Assembly (NCBI GenBank): GCA_019636495.1
Contig: JAHBXL010000008.1
Location: 104,097 to 168,096, forward strand
Reading direction: 5' to 3'
Length of the DNA: 64,000 nt
Source: Phycisphaeraceae bacterium
GTDB taxonomy: Bacteria > Planctomycetota > Phycisphaerae > Phycisphaerales > UBA1924
A program made the position numbers and the translations under genes. How positions within the stretch are numbered: the stretch's first letter is position 1; every line of letters begins with the position of its first letter. Of the stretch, positions 1 to 9,242 are shown piece by piece. The notes under the pieces were generated by a model that was given only the letters and a program-made list of their open reading frames with translations, ran no database searches and was not told where the DNA came from.

Positions 1-2
1 GC

Positions 3-260
3 CTGGCCGCGGCGGATGTGTACCTCGCGCGGCCGGGCCTGAGCCCCGTGCTGGAACTGTGCGAGGGCGCGCGGCGGACCATGCGGACGATCAGGATTTG
101 CCTCGCGGCGTCGCTGTGCTACAACGTGGCCGCGGCTTCTCTGTGCGTTGCCGGGCTGATCAGCCCGCTGATCGCGGCGGTGGTCATGCCCGCCAGTTCA
201 CTGACCGTGCTGGCTCTGTGCGTGCGTTCGGGCGCGTTTCGAAGCGGGAGGTCGTCATGA
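3..260 (+). CDS. ccoI: CcoI-type copper-translocating P-type ATPase, C-terminal fragment (partial)
   Basis: Only the last 85 codons are in the window; the reading frame is already open at base 3. The fragment shows the end of a heavy-metal P1B-type ATPase: the LSPVLELCEGARRTMRTIR stretch that leads out of the hydrolase domain, then the last two membrane segments with LCYNVAAASLCVAGLISPL and PASSLTVLALCVR. In this family the enzyme moves copper across the inner membrane for assembly of cbb3-type cytochrome oxidase. The stop codon overlaps the ccoS start (ATGA at 257-260), which is the usual ccoI-ccoS coupling and supports CcoI over a general CopA. The N-terminus and metal-binding domains lie outside. 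Confidence 0.85.
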   Translation: MAAADVYLARPGLSPVLELCEGARRTMRTIRICLAASLCYNVAAASLCVAGLISPLIAAVVMPASSLTVLALCVRSGAFRSGRSS

Positions 261-400
261 GCATCCTGTTCCTGATCATCCCCCTGGCGTTTCTCCTGGC
301 CGGTGGCGCCATTGCAGCATTCATCTATGCCGTGCGGCAGGGTCAGTTCGATGATCTCGACACCCCTGCACACCGCGTGGTCGTGGACGACGACGGGTAA
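257..400 (+). CDS. ccoS: cbb3-type cytochrome oxidase assembly protein CcoS
   Basis: This 47-residue protein has one N-terminal membrane helix (about residues 3-26) followed by AVRQGQFDDLDTPAHRVVVDDD, the signature tail of CcoS: a short hydrophobic segment and then GQFDDLDTP with an acidic end. CcoS is needed for maturation of the copper and haem centres of cbb3 (high-affinity) cytochrome c oxidase. It is translationally coupled to the ccoI fragment by a 4-base overlap. The start at 257 is preferred over longer upstream options because the family starts directly at the helix. Its presence indicates that a ccoNOQP-GHIS cluster lies to the left of the window. Confidence 0.9.
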   Translation: MSILFLIIPLAFLLAGGAIAAFIYAVRQGQFDDLDTPAHRVVVDDDG

Positions 401-439
401 CCGACCGCACGGCGAGGAAGGGTCGGGTACACTGCGCCC

Positions 440-3121
440 ATGCTCCCGAACGCTCTCGCCGCACTTCTGGCATGCCTGGTTTCCTTCGTCGCTGCCGCAC
501 GGCAGCCGGAGACCGAGGTCGCACCGCCGCCATCGCGGAATCGGCTGTTGTGGATCGACCCGGAGACCGGCCGAAGCCGGTTGAACTATCCCCCCCACCG
601 GCTGGCGGACATCCGGCACGTTCGGCTGGACCTCAGCATCGCCGACATGAACTCGCGACGGATGGAGGGCACGGCGACGATCACCCTTGAGCCGATCGCC
701 CGCCCAGTGTCCGACCTCACGCTCAACGCCGCGGCGATGGACATTGAGTCTGTCACGTGCGCGGGGCGCGCGGTGCGCTTCGAGCACCTCGCGGCGGCGG
801 AAATGCTGGATGTGATGATCGACCCTCCGGTCGAGATGGGCAGCCGGGCGGATCTTGTCGTGCGCTACCGTGTGACCGCCCCCGAGGAGGGTCTTGTGTG
901 GACGCCGGAATCGCCGGCGTTCCCGGGGCGCGCAGCGCAACTGCACACGCAGGGCCAGCCGGAGTCGTCGCGGTACTGGTTCCCGTGCTTCGATTTTCCG
1001 AATGAGCGGCACACGAGCGAGGTCGTGGTGAGCGTGCCACGGGGCTTTGAGGCGATTTCCAACGGACGATTGCTCTCGCGGAGAGTTGATGGCGCGCACG
1101 AGACGTTCCACTGGATGCAGATGCGCGATCACCCGGCGTATCTGGTCTCGCTTATCGTGGGCAAGTTCGACGTGGTGGATGTCGCGCCGGCCAACTCGCG
1201 CGTGCCGATGCCGGTGTATGCGCCGCCGGGCTTGGGTGCATTCGTCCCCGCGACATTCGGACGCACGCCGAAGATGCTCGCGTTGTTCGAGCGGCTGTTC
1301 GACGAGCCGTACCCGTGGGATAAGTACGCCCAGGCGCTGGTGTGGAACTTCGCGTGGGGCGGGATGGAGAACACTTCGGCCACCACGTTGGTCGACACGA
1401 CGCTTCTCGACCGGGCCGCGCTGCTCGATGGCGACGAGGACCGGCTGATCGCCCACGAACTGGCGCACCAGTGGTTCGGCGACCTGGTGACGTGCAGGTC
1501 GTGGGAACACATCTGGCTCAACGAGGGCCTGGCAACCTACAGCGAGATTCTGTGGGAGCAGTACCGGGACTCTCCCACCGGTTCGCTGCGCGGGAACGAT
1601 GATGCGTACTTCTGGTGGCTGATGGGCGACATCGCCCAGGTGATCGAGTCCGACGATGGATCGGACCGCTTCGAACCGGGCATGGTGTGCAAGTGCTATG
1701 CGCACCCGTCGGACGTCTTCGACAAGAACGCCAACCCATACCCCAAGGGCTCGGCCATCCTGCACATGCTTCGCGAGCGACTGGGCGACGCGTCCTTCTT
1801 CAGCGGCCTGGCCCTGCACCTCGATCGGAGCGCCGGGGCGAGCGCCGAGACCTACGACCTTCGTCGGGCTTTCGAGGATGCATCCGGCCTGAGCCTCCAG
1901 CGGTTCTTCGATCAGTGGTGCACGCGCCCGGGGATCCCGCGGCTGGTCGTGCGCCCCGAGTACCGCAGCGATGAACAGAAACTCGTCATCACCGTCGAAC
2001 AGACCCAGCGCATCGACGGCGACAGCCCTGCCTATGCATTCTCGCTCCCCATGTGGATACGGACTGACGCCGGCTCGCAATGGGTCAACGTCGCGGTCGA
2101 TGCGCGCAGCACCACGATCGAGACCCCGCTGGCCGCCGCGCCGCGCGCGTTCGTTGTCGACCCGCGCCTGACCGTGCTGGCGGAAGTGCGAGTCGAGCAT
2201 GGCCCCGAACGCGAGGCCGTCATGTGGCTGGCCCAACTCGAAGGCGGGCCCACGCTTGCCGCACGTGTGCAGGCGGCGGGTGCGCTGGCCGCGGCGGTCG
2301 GCCCGCGAGAGCGCGGCGTTCCCGCGCACCCCGAACTTGTTCCATCGCTCCGCGCGCTCACTCTCGCGACACGAGATACACGCGCCCACTTCGGTCTGCG
2401 CGTTCGCGCCGTGGAGGCGCTGGGCCTGCTGGCCAACCCGTCGCGCCCCGGCGCGCACATCGCCGCGTGGCCCGATCGCGAGCGTGTCGCCGACCCGAAC
2501 GCCGCCGCCGCGCTCGTCAATCTGGTGCGTGATAATCCCGACGATGCGCGGGTTCGGCGCGCAATCGTCGAGCAACTGGCCCACGCCTCGGCCGAGGGCG
2601 GCGCAGCCGACGATGCCACCCGCGCCCAGGTGCTGGCGATCCTCAGCGAGCGGTTCCGGCGCGATCCTTCGCCGCGCGTGCGCGAAGCGGCGGTGCGGGG
2701 CATCGGCGTGATGCGCGCCGTGGAAGGCCTGTCTCTGGTGCGCGAGGCGCTCGATGTCGAATCGCACGCCGACCGCGTGCGGCGTGCCGCGATCGAGACG
2801 CTGGCCGCGCTCGATGCGCCCGAAGCGCTCGACACAGCCGTCCGCTTTGCCGCACCGAATCAACCCCAGTACACGCGTGCTTCCGCGGCGTCCGCGCTCG
2901 CCGACCTGGCCGAGCGCGATCCCCGCCGCGCGATCTCGGTGCTGGCCGCGCTGCTCGGCGATGGCGTGCCCCGGGTCCGATTCGCGGCCGCCGAGGCATT
3001 GGGCCGGATCGACGACCCGCGCGCGGCCGCCGCGCTGCAGCACGCGCGCGAAGCGACCCGCAGCCGGGAGTTCCGCAGTGCCTTGGACCGCGCACTCGGA
3101 GCGCGGGCAGTCGCCCCTTGA
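440..3121 (+). CDS. Secreted M1-family metallo-aminopeptidase with C-terminal HEAT repeats
   Basis: An 893-residue zinc aminopeptidase. A signal peptide covers about residues 1-20. The M1 catalytic core shows the exopeptidase motif GGMEN (307-311), the zinc site HELAH (339-343) and the third ligand E362 in LNEGLATYSE, the standard HEXXH-x18-E spacing. The expected role is removal of N-terminal residues from peptides outside the cytoplasm. From about residue 590 to the end, repeated alpha-helical units (for example VREAAVRGIGVMRAVEGL and VRFAAAEALGRIDDPRAA) look like HEAT/PBS repeats, a common planctomycete M1 architecture. It ends 7 bases from the convergent gene at 3129. The exact substrate is unknown. 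Confidence 0.9.
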   Translation: MLPNALAALLACLVSFVAAARQPETEVAPPPSRNRLLWIDPETGRSRLNYPPHRLADIRHVRLDLSIADMNSRRMEGTATITLEPIARPVSDLTLNAAAMDIESVTCAGRAVRFEHLAAAEMLDVMIDPPVEMGSRADLVVRYRVTAPEEGLVWTPESPAFPGRAAQLHTQGQPESSRYWFPCFDFPNERHTSEVVVSVPRGFEAISNGRLLSRRVDGAHETFHWMQMRDHPAYLVSLIVGKFDVVDVAPANSRVPMPVYAPPGLGAFVPATFGRTPKMLALFERLFDEPYPWDKYAQALVWNFAWGGMENTSATTLVDTTLLDRAALLDGDEDRLIAHELAHQWFGDLVTCRSWEHIWLNEGLATYSEILWEQYRDSPTGSLRGNDDAYFWWLMGDIAQVIESDDGSDRFEPGMVCKCYAHPSDVFDKNANPYPKGSAILHMLRERLGDASFFSGLALHLDRSAGASAETYDLRRAFEDASGLSLQRFFDQWCTRPGIPRLVVRPEYRSDEQKLVITVEQTQRIDGDSPAYAFSLPMWIRTDAGSQWVNVAVDARSTTIETPLAAAPRAFVVDPRLTVLAEVRVEHGPEREAVMWLAQLEGGPTLAARVQAAGALAAAVGPRERGVPAHPELVPSLRALTLATRDTRAHFGLRVRAVEALGLLANPSRPGAHIAAWPDRERVADPNAAAALVNLVRDNPDDARVRRAIVEQLAHASAEGGAADDATRAQVLAILSERFRRDPSPRVREAAVRGIGVMRAVEGLSLVREALDVESHADRVRRAAIETLAALDAPEALDTAVRFAAPNQPQYTRASAASALADLAERDPRRAISVLAALLGDGVPRVRFAAAEALGRIDDPRAAAALQHAREATRSREFRSALDRALGARAVAP

Positions 3122-3128
3122 CCGGCGA

Positions 3129-4415
3129 TCACTCTCCCGCTCGCCGCCGCGTGTCCGCCGCGCTGTCGGCCATGCAACCGGCCAGCCGCAAGGTTCCGAC
3201 CAAGCCGCGCCTTGGGCCCTTCTCCACCGCGGCCCAACTCAAGTCTGCAAACGGGCGTTTGGCGGACCACCGAAGCACCGACACGCCGCGAGACACGGAC
3301 ACATCCTCAGCGATCGGGCCGATGAGGTATTGCACCTCGGCCGCGACCGCCGCGGGCGATGCGCCGTCTTCTCGTACTCGCGACTCCAGCCGCAACAAGC
3401 CGGGTGTCCCGCGGTCGAAACCGATGATGAGCCAACTGTGCAGCGACCCGCAGACTCTGTCGAGTCTCTGGCGACTTCCGGTCCGCCATGTCCTTGCCCG
3501 ATCCTGGAAAGCAGTTCGATCGCGCCCCCGTAACCACGCGGCACGGACATCCAGCCCCTGATCGAGCCGGACGCACCAAGGCCAGCGCAGCACGACCGCC
3601 GTTGTGCAATCTCGCACGGACTCGCGCAGCGCCGCCCCCGGCCAGTGCCCCGCCGCGATGCTGGTGCCGCGCACGGTCCGAAGATCGTCGGCACGCGAGT
3701 TCCACGACACATCGATCCGCAGCAACGGCGGACCGCGATACTCGCCCATTCGGAGCGCCGACCGCGGCAGCGGCAGTGCCGGATCGGCCATCGTCACGCG
3801 CTCGGGCGCGACCAACCGTCCGTGCAGCATGATCGAGCGTGCATTGGCCAGCCCCGTGGCCCGCAGCAACCATGGCAGCCGATCATCGTCGGACAACTCG
3901 GCGAACTCCCGCCGCAGCGTGTTCACATCCACGAACACCTCGAAGGATACGGGCAGGTCCGACACTTGGGAATCAGCCCACGCGCGGTGCGCCTCGATGG
4001 ACCCGGCAGGACGCTCCGCGACCGCGTCGGGTTCCGGCGCATCGGGGCGTTGTGCGCCGGTCCACGCCTGGATCGCCGGTCCGGCCTCCTCGAAGCGGAT
4101 GGAGATCACAACGCCTTCGCCGCGCGAGAGCGATTCCCCCACAGTCGCGAATGTGCGCTGATGGGCTTCGTTCGTGTCCGAGAACAGGCCCAACACCCCC
4201 GCCAGAGTCTGAAAAATGACCGCGGACTCGGCTGCACCATCCCGTGCAGCGCCAAGCGTTCGCCCATCGACCCATACCCAGACGGGCCACGCCGAGCCGG
4301 GGATGCCCCCGTTCGCCTGGTCCTCGGCTCGTGCCTGGGCTGCCGGGATCGATCCGACAATGGACAATGCCAGAGCGACCGCGGCCCCGGTCTTTCCGCT
4401 CACATGGCCCTTCAT
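3129..4415 (-). CDS. Exported hypothetical protein
   Basis: A 428-residue protein with a clear signal peptide (MKGHVSGKTGAAVALALSIVGSIPAAQARA, cleavage near residue 30) and no membrane helix after it. I do not recognise a catalytic motif. The body alternates charged and hydrophobic beta-like segments (AWPVWVWVDGRTLG; SIMLHGRLVAPERVTMADPALP; LLIIG-type strands such as SWLIIGFDRGTPGLLRLESRV). It resembles the many long, lineage-specific planctomycete periplasmic proteins without an assigned domain. It is convergent with the M1 peptidase and divergent from the glycosyltransferase gene 56 bases away. The ATG at 4415 has no good Shine-Dalgarno, so the start is provisional. Function unknown. Confidence 0.7.
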   Translation of the reverse strand: MKGHVSGKTGAAVALALSIVGSIPAAQARAEDQANGGIPGSAWPVWVWVDGRTLGAARDGAAESAVIFQTLAGVLGLFSDTNEAHQRTFATVGESLSRGEGVVISIRFEEAGPAIQAWTGAQRPDAPEPDAVAERPAGSIEAHRAWADSQVSDLPVSFEVFVDVNTLRREFAELSDDDRLPWLLRATGLANARSIMLHGRLVAPERVTMADPALPLPRSALRMGEYRGPPLLRIDVSWNSRADDLRTVRGTSIAAGHWPGAALRESVRDCTTAVVLRWPWCVRLDQGLDVRAAWLRGRDRTAFQDRARTWRTGSRQRLDRVCGSLHSWLIIGFDRGTPGLLRLESRVREDGASPAAVAAEVQYLIGPIAEDVSVSRGVSVLRWSAKRPFADLSWAAVEKGPRRGLVGTLRLAGCMADSAADTRRRAGE

Positions 4416-4471
4416 GGTCGGCAGTGTACCGCATGTGGCCCGCGCAGGCCCTCCGCTACGATTCCCGCGTC

Positions 4472-5584
4472 ATGAGCGGCCAACGCCCGCAAGTCGAGCG
4501 CATCCTCATCATCCGCCCCAGTGCGTTGGGCGATGTCTGCCGCACTGTGCCCGTGCTTGCAACGCTCAAGCGTCATTGCCCCGGCGCTCGGATCGACTGG
4601 CTCGTGCAAGACACCTTTGTCGCGGCGATCGAGCACCATCCGGACCTGGGACACGTGGTTCCGTTCCCACGTGCGGCGTTGGCAGGGTGGTGGCGGTCAC
4701 CGGCGACATTCTCCGCACTCGCGCGTTGGCTTGGCTCGATTCGCCGCGACCGCTACGACCTGGCGTTGGATTGCCAGGGGCTGCTGCGTTCGGGGCTCTT
4801 TGCGCTGGCCACGCGCGCTCCGCGTCGCATCGGCTACGCGAATGCGGAGGAGATGGGTTGGATCGGGCTCAATGAGCGCATCGATGCGCCCATGAGTGAG
4901 CACACCGTCGATCGGATGCTGCGCCTCGCCGCCGCGGCGACCCGCGCGGAGCCTGTGCGCGATATGCACCTGCACGCGTCCCCCATCGAACGTGCGGCGG
5001 TCGCTGCCGACCCGCGCCTGGGCGGCGGAAGGTACGCGCTCATCGCCCCGACCAGCCGTTGGCCCGGCAAGTTGTGGCCGGCGGAACGGTTTGCCGAGAT
5101 CGCCGCGGCAATGCTGCAAGAACGGACGGGCGGCGCACGGCGATTCGACGCCGTCGCCATCGTCGGCGCCGAATCGGAGCGTGGACAGGTCGGACCGCTC
5201 CTGGAACTGGCCCAGCGCGACCGGCGCGTCGTGGACCTTGTCGGCCGCACAACCATCGCTCGGCTCATGGCCCTCATCGAGTCGTCCTCGCTCGTGATCG
5301 CGAACGACTCCGCGGCGGTACACATGGCCGTTGGATTCGATCGACCCATCATCGCGCTTTATGGGCCGACCGATGTCACTCGCGTCGGGCCCTACGGCCG
5401 CGCCTCGACGGTGGTGCAGGTGCTGCGAGAGGGCGACGTTTTCGACCACAAGAACGCCGTACGAGGACGGGCGATGATGGAGCGGATCACCGTCGCGATG
5501 GTCGAACAGCGGGTGTTCGACACCGCCACACCACAACATGCCGCGTTGCCGCGACAACCAGAGCCGTCCGTGGGACGAACATGA
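4472..5584 (+). CDS. Glycosyltransferase family 9 (heptosyltransferase-like)
   Basis: A 370-residue GT-B enzyme of the ADP-heptose:LPS heptosyltransferase family. The N-terminus ILIIRPSALGDVCRTVPVLATLK is the family signature, and the C-terminal domain has SSLVIANDSAAVHMAVGFDRP and IALYGPTDVTRVGPYG, the nucleotide-sugar binding region (NDSgpmHlA and yGpTdp-like). The expected role is adding a heptose or related sugar to the lipid A core on the cytoplasmic face of the inner membrane. The start at 4472 is used because upstream in-frame residues are Arg/Pro-rich and non-homologous. The stop overlaps the next ATG by 4 bases, so it is co-transcribed with thpR. The sugar donor is inferred, not visible. 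Confidence 0.88.
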   Translation: MSGQRPQVERILIIRPSALGDVCRTVPVLATLKRHCPGARIDWLVQDTFVAAIEHHPDLGHVVPFPRAALAGWWRSPATFSALARWLGSIRRDRYDLALDCQGLLRSGLFALATRAPRRIGYANAEEMGWIGLNERIDAPMSEHTVDRMLRLAAAATRAEPVRDMHLHASPIERAAVAADPRLGGGRYALIAPTSRWPGKLWPAERFAEIAAAMLQERTGGARRFDAVAIVGAESERGQVGPLLELAQRDRRVVDLVGRTTIARLMALIESSSLVIANDSAAVHMAVGFDRPIIALYGPTDVTRVGPYGRASTVVQVLREGDVFDHKNAVRGRAMMERITVAMVEQRVFDTATPQHAALPRQPEPSVGRT

Positions 5585-6129
5585 GTGGACGCCGCCCGGT
5601 GATGCGACTCTTCGTCGCGGCGTACCCGCCGCCCGAATCGGCCGCCGCCATGCTCGACCTACTGCGCGATATCCACCTGCCCGAGCGCCGCGCGGTTGCG
5701 CCCGAACAGGTCCACATGACGCTGCAGTTCATCGGCGACACGGACGAGCGACAACTCGACCATGTGACACAGTCGGTCGAGCGCGCCACTTCAGGGATCG
5801 AGTCGTTCGAACTGACTCCAAAGGAACTTCTCTGCCTGCCCGAGCGCGGCGACCCGCGTCTTGTCGCGCTCACAACCGATGCGCCACCGGGCCTGCTGGA
5901 GATCCAGCGGCGGCTCGCCGCACGGCTCGCCCGAACTCCGCGCGACCGTCAGGGCTTCCTGCCGCACATCACGCTGTGCCGATTCCGCCCGGTGGCGAGC
6001 GTGTGGCGCGTGCGACGCGAAGCCGTGCTGCCGGCCTTTCCCGTGCGCGCCATTCACCTCATGGAGAGCATCCTCCGCCCGGAGGGCGCGAAGCACCGCG
6101 AAGTGGCCCGCCACGATCTTGCGCGATAG
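5581..6129 (+). CDS. thpR: RNA 2',3'-cyclic phosphodiesterase (ThpR/LigT family)
   Basis: A 182-residue member of the 2H phosphoesterase superfamily. Both catalytic HxT motifs are present: H45-M-T in EQVHMTLQFIGD and H129-I-T in FLPHITLCRFRP, and the C-terminal SILRPEGAKH fits the family pattern. The enzyme opens 2',3'-cyclic phosphates on RNA ends to 2'-phosphates; in archaea and bacteria the same fold also shows RNA ligase activity in vitro. Length is normal. It starts inside the stop codon of the glycosyltransferase gene (ATGA), which suggests coupled translation although no functional link between the two is known. Confidence 0.92.
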   Translation: MSGRRPVMRLFVAAYPPPESAAAMLDLLRDIHLPERRAVAPEQVHMTLQFIGDTDERQLDHVTQSVERATSGIESFELTPKELLCLPERGDPRLVALTTDAPPGLLEIQRRLAARLARTPRDRQGFLPHITLCRFRPVASVWRVRREAVLPAFPVRAIHLMESILRPEGAKHREVARHDLAR

Positions 6130-6144
6130 AGCGCGTTGTTGTCC

Positions 6145-7128
6145 TCAGCGCCGATAGCCCATCGGCTGTTCCAGCAGTGCATACGCCTCGCGCACAACCG
6201 TCATGCCCAGAAAACCTGCCGCGGCCAGCGCGGTGAGAATCCAGCCCTCCATCCAGTACCCTTGCCCGAAGAGCCACGTGCAGGCATAAAGCGCGAGCCA
6301 GAGCGCGCCGTAGCGGCCGATCTTGTCGGCGGCGCGTGCGCCCCGCCCGAGCAACCTCACGCGTCTCCACGCGAGCACAACAAACAACGCGGCCAGTGCG
6401 GCCGGGCCGATCGCCGCGGTGGGCTGCACCCATTCGGGCCACAGCCCGCCCTGGCCGCTGTTGCGAAGGTCGCCAAAGAACATGATCACCGCGCTCCAGA
6501 ACGCCCACCCCGAGACGGCGAAGGCGATGGCGCGTGCCGAGAGCGCTGGCGGCTTGCGGCCCAGCGTGTGCACCGCCAGGCCGACCAGCAACGCGTGCGT
6601 CATCACCAGCCATACCGGCCACACGAAGCGCAGCGCGAGATTCGGGACGACCATCTGCCCCGCGTAGATCAACCCGAGCATGACCAGGCCGATCGCAGGC
6701 ACGAACTTGCCCGCGACGTTGAAAAGCAGGATCGCCCCACCCACCAGCAGCGTCAGGAGTACTGCGCGCATGCCCAGCGGCGTCGCGCCCAGAACGGCAA
6801 GGCCGAACGTCACCACGATCAAGGCGACTGCCGCGTCCCGGCTCAGCCGCCCGCTGGGCAGGGGCCGCTCCGGGTGAACGGCCAGGTCGCGACGCAGATC
6901 CACTACGTCGTTGAGCGCGGTGGCGAATCCGAAGAGACCCAGCGCGTTGCACGCGCTGCCCAGCAGGAGCAGCCAGAGTGGGGCCGATTGAAACTCCGCG
7001 GTTCCCGACTCGTGCCCGCAGGCGTGCGTCCACAAGACGACGAACCAGACATTGGCCACCGCGGCAAAGGCGGTGGTCAGCCGCGTGAGGTGCAGCGCGG
7101 GGGACATGCGGAGCAACAGGCGGCGCAT
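6145..7128 (-). CDS. UbiA-family prenyltransferase
   Basis: A 327-residue integral membrane protein with about eight or nine predicted helices. The first aspartate-rich motif NDVVDLRRD (from about residue 73) and the following HPERPLPSG (about 86-93) are diagnostic of UbiA-type aromatic prenyltransferases, which bind the polyprenyl diphosphate through magnesium. The second motif is weaker (DKIGRYG near residue 270). Substrates may be quinone, haem, or another aromatic or sugar acceptor, and cannot be told from sequence. The start at 7128 (ATG) is preferred over a GTG at 7191 because the preceding residues are not membrane-like or conserved; ATG 7107 is also possible. Confidence 0.85.
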   Translation of the reverse strand: MRRLLLRMSPALHLTRLTTAFAAVANVWFVVLWTHACGHESGTAEFQSAPLWLLLLGSACNALGLFGFATALNDVVDLRRDLAVHPERPLPSGRLSRDAAVALIVVTFGLAVLGATPLGMRAVLLTLLVGGAILLFNVAGKFVPAIGLVMLGLIYAGQMVVPNLALRFVWPVWLVMTHALLVGLAVHTLGRKPPALSARAIAFAVSGWAFWSAVIMFFGDLRNSGQGGLWPEWVQPTAAIGPAALAALFVVLAWRRVRLLGRGARAADKIGRYGALWLALYACTWLFGQGYWMEGWILTALAAAGFLGMTVVREAYALLEQPMGYRR

Positions 7129-7214
7129 CGGCCACAGCGTAGCGGCACTGGGGACGGGCCGGCATTCCGTGCCTGGGCGAACGGCTTCCACCCTCTGCCG
7201 CCTACCATGGCCCG

Positions 7215-7757
7215 ATGCGAAGAAACGAGCCCCCTACTCGCGGCCGCGCCGCGCTGAACCCCCCGCCGCGCGTCGCCGTCGTCGTGAGCCGCTACAACGA
7301 ATCCGTGACCGATGCGCTGCTCGAGGGCGCGGCGGAGGCCTACGCCGACCGCTGCGGCGATGGCTCCAGCGTCTTCTTCGTTCCTGCGCCGGGCGCATTC
7401 GAGATCACGGTCATCGCCGCGGAACTGGCGGCCTGCGGGCGCTACGACGCGATCGTCGCCCTTGGGTGCATCATCAAGGGCGAGACCACGCACGACCAGC
7501 ACCTGGCCGCGGCGGTCACGCGTTCATTGACGAACATCTCGGCGGTTCACCGCATCCCGGTCGGCTTGGGCGTGCTGACAGTCAACAACGAGAAGCAGGC
7601 CCGCGAGCGTGCCGGCGGTCGCTGGGGAAACAAGGGTTCCGAGGCCATGCACGCCGCGCTCGACACGCTGGCCGTCCTGCGGGCGATCCGCAAGGGCGCT
7701 GGTGCGGCGGCGAATCGCGTCGGCACCACCCGACGAGCCGCGAAAGGGGCCCGCTGA
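7215..7757 (+). CDS. ribH: 6,7-dimethyl-8-ribityllumazine synthase
   Basis: A 180-residue lumazine synthase, the penultimate enzyme of riboflavin synthesis, condensing 5-amino-6-ribitylaminouracil with dihydroxybutanone phosphate. Conserved motifs are all present: [14 protein letters not shown]-like [22 protein letters not shown] with the catalytic His93, GLGVLTVNN, and NKGSEA. An unconserved 18-residue N-terminal extension and a basic tail ([13 protein letters not shown]) frame the core. The gene overlaps nusB by one base (TGATG at 7755-7759); ribH-nusB linkage is very common in bacteria. No FMN riboswitch was seen upstream. Confidence 0.96.
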   Translation: MRRNEPPTRGRAALNPPPRVAVVVSRYNESVTDALLEGAAEAYADRCGDGSSVFFVPAPGAFEITVIAAELAACGRYDAIVALGCIIKGETTHDQHLAAAVTRSLTNISAVHRIPVGLGVLTVNNEKQARERAGGRWGNKGSEAMHAALDTLAVLRAIRKGAGAAANRVGTTRRAAKGAR

Positions 7758-8275
7758 TGGCGACACCCCGCGAGATCCGCCGGCTGGCCTTCCAGGTGCT
7801 GTACCAACTCGATGCCCGCAACGGGCAGGACCCCGAGGCCGTGCTCGCCACGACCATGACGCCCGAAGAAGACCCCGGCGACAAGACCGATTTCACGGAG
7901 GGCGAGCGTCGCAAAGCCTTCGAACTTGGCTCCGCGGCGTTCGCGGCACGAGAGAAGGCCGATGCTTTCATGGTCGAGGCCGCGCCCGGCTGGCCCGCGC
8001 ACCGGCAGGCCGCGGTCGATCGCGCCATCCTGCGGCTCGCGCACTACGAAATGACCAGCGGCCGCGTCGCCCCGAAGATCGCCGTCAACGAAGCGGTGGA
8101 ACTGGCCAAGACCTTCAGCACGGACAAATCCCCCGCCTTCGTCAACGGCCTGCTGGATAAACTGCTCAAGACCGTGCTGGCTGAACGGGGCGAGAGCGCC
8201 GAGCCCGAACCCGCCGCGGACCCCGCCGCGGAGGGCGGCGCGCCCATCGACGCCGGCACGGTGGAGGCCGCCTGA
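7757..8275 (+). CDS. nusB: Transcription antitermination factor NusB
   Basis: A 172-residue all-helical RNA-binding protein. The N-terminus [18 protein letters not shown] and the central segment [17 protein letters not shown]...[31 protein letters not shown] match NusB closely. NusB binds boxA RNA together with NusE (S10) and supports rRNA antitermination. A roughly 30-residue Glu/Ala/Pro-rich tail after [10 protein letters not shown] is not part of the family core. The start overlaps the ribH stop and the gene ends 3 bases before ftsY, so ribH-nusB-ftsY form one operon. Confidence 0.96.
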   Translation: MATPREIRRLAFQVLYQLDARNGQDPEAVLATTMTPEEDPGDKTDFTEGERRKAFELGSAAFAAREKADAFMVEAAPGWPAHRQAAVDRAILRLAHYEMTSGRVAPKIAVNEAVELAKTFSTDKSPAFVNGLLDKLLKTVLAERGESAEPEPAADPAAEGGAPIDAGTVEAA

Positions 8276-8278
8276 GCC

Positions 8279-9208
8279 ATGGCCTTCTTCCGGTCCGTAC
8301 TCGGCAAGATCAAGGACGGCCTCACGCGGACGCGCGAGGTCTTCGCCGGCGCGGTGCGCTCGCTGCTGATCGGCCGCGTCCTCAACGATCAGGTCATCAC
8401 CGAACTCGAGACCGCGCTGCTCCAGGCCGATGTCGGCGTCATCGGCACGCGCAAACTCATCGACGGCATCCGCGCCGACTACAAGGCCGGGAAGATGACC
8501 CGCGGCGAGGACGTGCTCGATTACTTGAAGCGCGAACTCAAGGCCCTGTGGCCGCCGGAGGACCGTCACCTGCGCGAGGCGCCGGCGGGCGGCGGGCCGA
8601 CCGTCATCCTCGTCACGGGCATCAACGGCGCGGGCAAGACGACCAGCATCGCCAAACTCTGCTCCACGCTCCGAAAGCAGGACAAGAAGGTCCTGCTCGC
8701 CGCGTGCGATACCTTTCGCGCTGGCGCGGTCCGGCAACTCGAAATCTGGGGCGAACGGCTGGGCGTCGAGATCGTCAAGGGGCAGCAGGGCGGAGACCCC
8801 GCCGCGGTCGCGTTCGATGCGTGCAAGGCCGCGACCTCGCGCGGCGTCGATTACCTCATCATCGATACCGCCGGCCGCCTCCAGACCCAGGACCCGCTGA
8901 TGCGCCAACTGACCAAGATTCGCTCGGTCATCGCCAAGCAGATCCCGGGCGCGCCGCACGAGACGCTGCTGGTGCTCGATGCGACCAGCGGCCAGAACGC
9001 GCTCCGTCAGGCCGAGGAGTTCGCCAAGGCCGCGGAGGTCTCCGGCATCTTCCTGGCCAAACTCGATGGCACCGCCAAGGGCGGCATCGTCGTGGCCATC
9101 CGCCACGCAACGAACATCCCCGTCAAGTTCATCGGCGTCGGCGAGACGCCCGACGATGTCCAGCCCTTCGATCCCGAACAGTTCGTCGAGGCGATGTTCG
9201 CGGCGTGA
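8279..9208 (+). CDS. ftsY: Signal recognition particle receptor FtsY
   Basis: A 309-residue SRP-type GTPase that docks ribosome-SRP complexes at the inner membrane. The NG domain is complete: an N-domain four-helix bundle, the P-loop GINGAGKTT (from residue 114), the [18 protein letters not shown] segment, DTAGRLQ (from 196), and the TKLDG-equivalent [10 protein letters not shown], ending with [22 protein letters not shown], typical of FtsY rather than Ffh. The acidic A-domain of E. coli FtsY is missing, as in many phyla; membrane contact would then rest on the amphipathic N-terminus [13 protein letters not shown]. Confidence 0.97.
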   Translation: MAFFRSVLGKIKDGLTRTREVFAGAVRSLLIGRVLNDQVITELETALLQADVGVIGTRKLIDGIRADYKAGKMTRGEDVLDYLKRELKALWPPEDRHLREAPAGGGPTVILVTGINGAGKTTSIAKLCSTLRKQDKKVLLAACDTFRAGAVRQLEIWGERLGVEIVKGQQGGDPAAVAFDACKAATSRGVDYLIIDTAGRLQTQDPLMRQLTKIRSVIAKQIPGAPHETLLVLDATSGQNALRQAEEFAKAAEVSGIFLAKLDGTAKGGIVVAIRHATNIPVKFIGVGETPDDVQPFDPEQFVEAMFAA

Positions 9209-9242
9209 TCCGGTCGACAGCACCCTGCGCGGAGGACCAGCA

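Noticed and set aside
119..3043. Very long minus-strand open frame (974 codons) opposite the M1 aminopeptidase
   Set aside because: Arg/His/Gly-rich translation with no domain; it is the usual GC-rich shadow of the real gene, which has complete catalytic motifs.
7129..7214. FMN riboswitch upstream of ribH
   Set aside because: Fewer than 90 bases between genes and none of the conserved RFN-element segments is visible.
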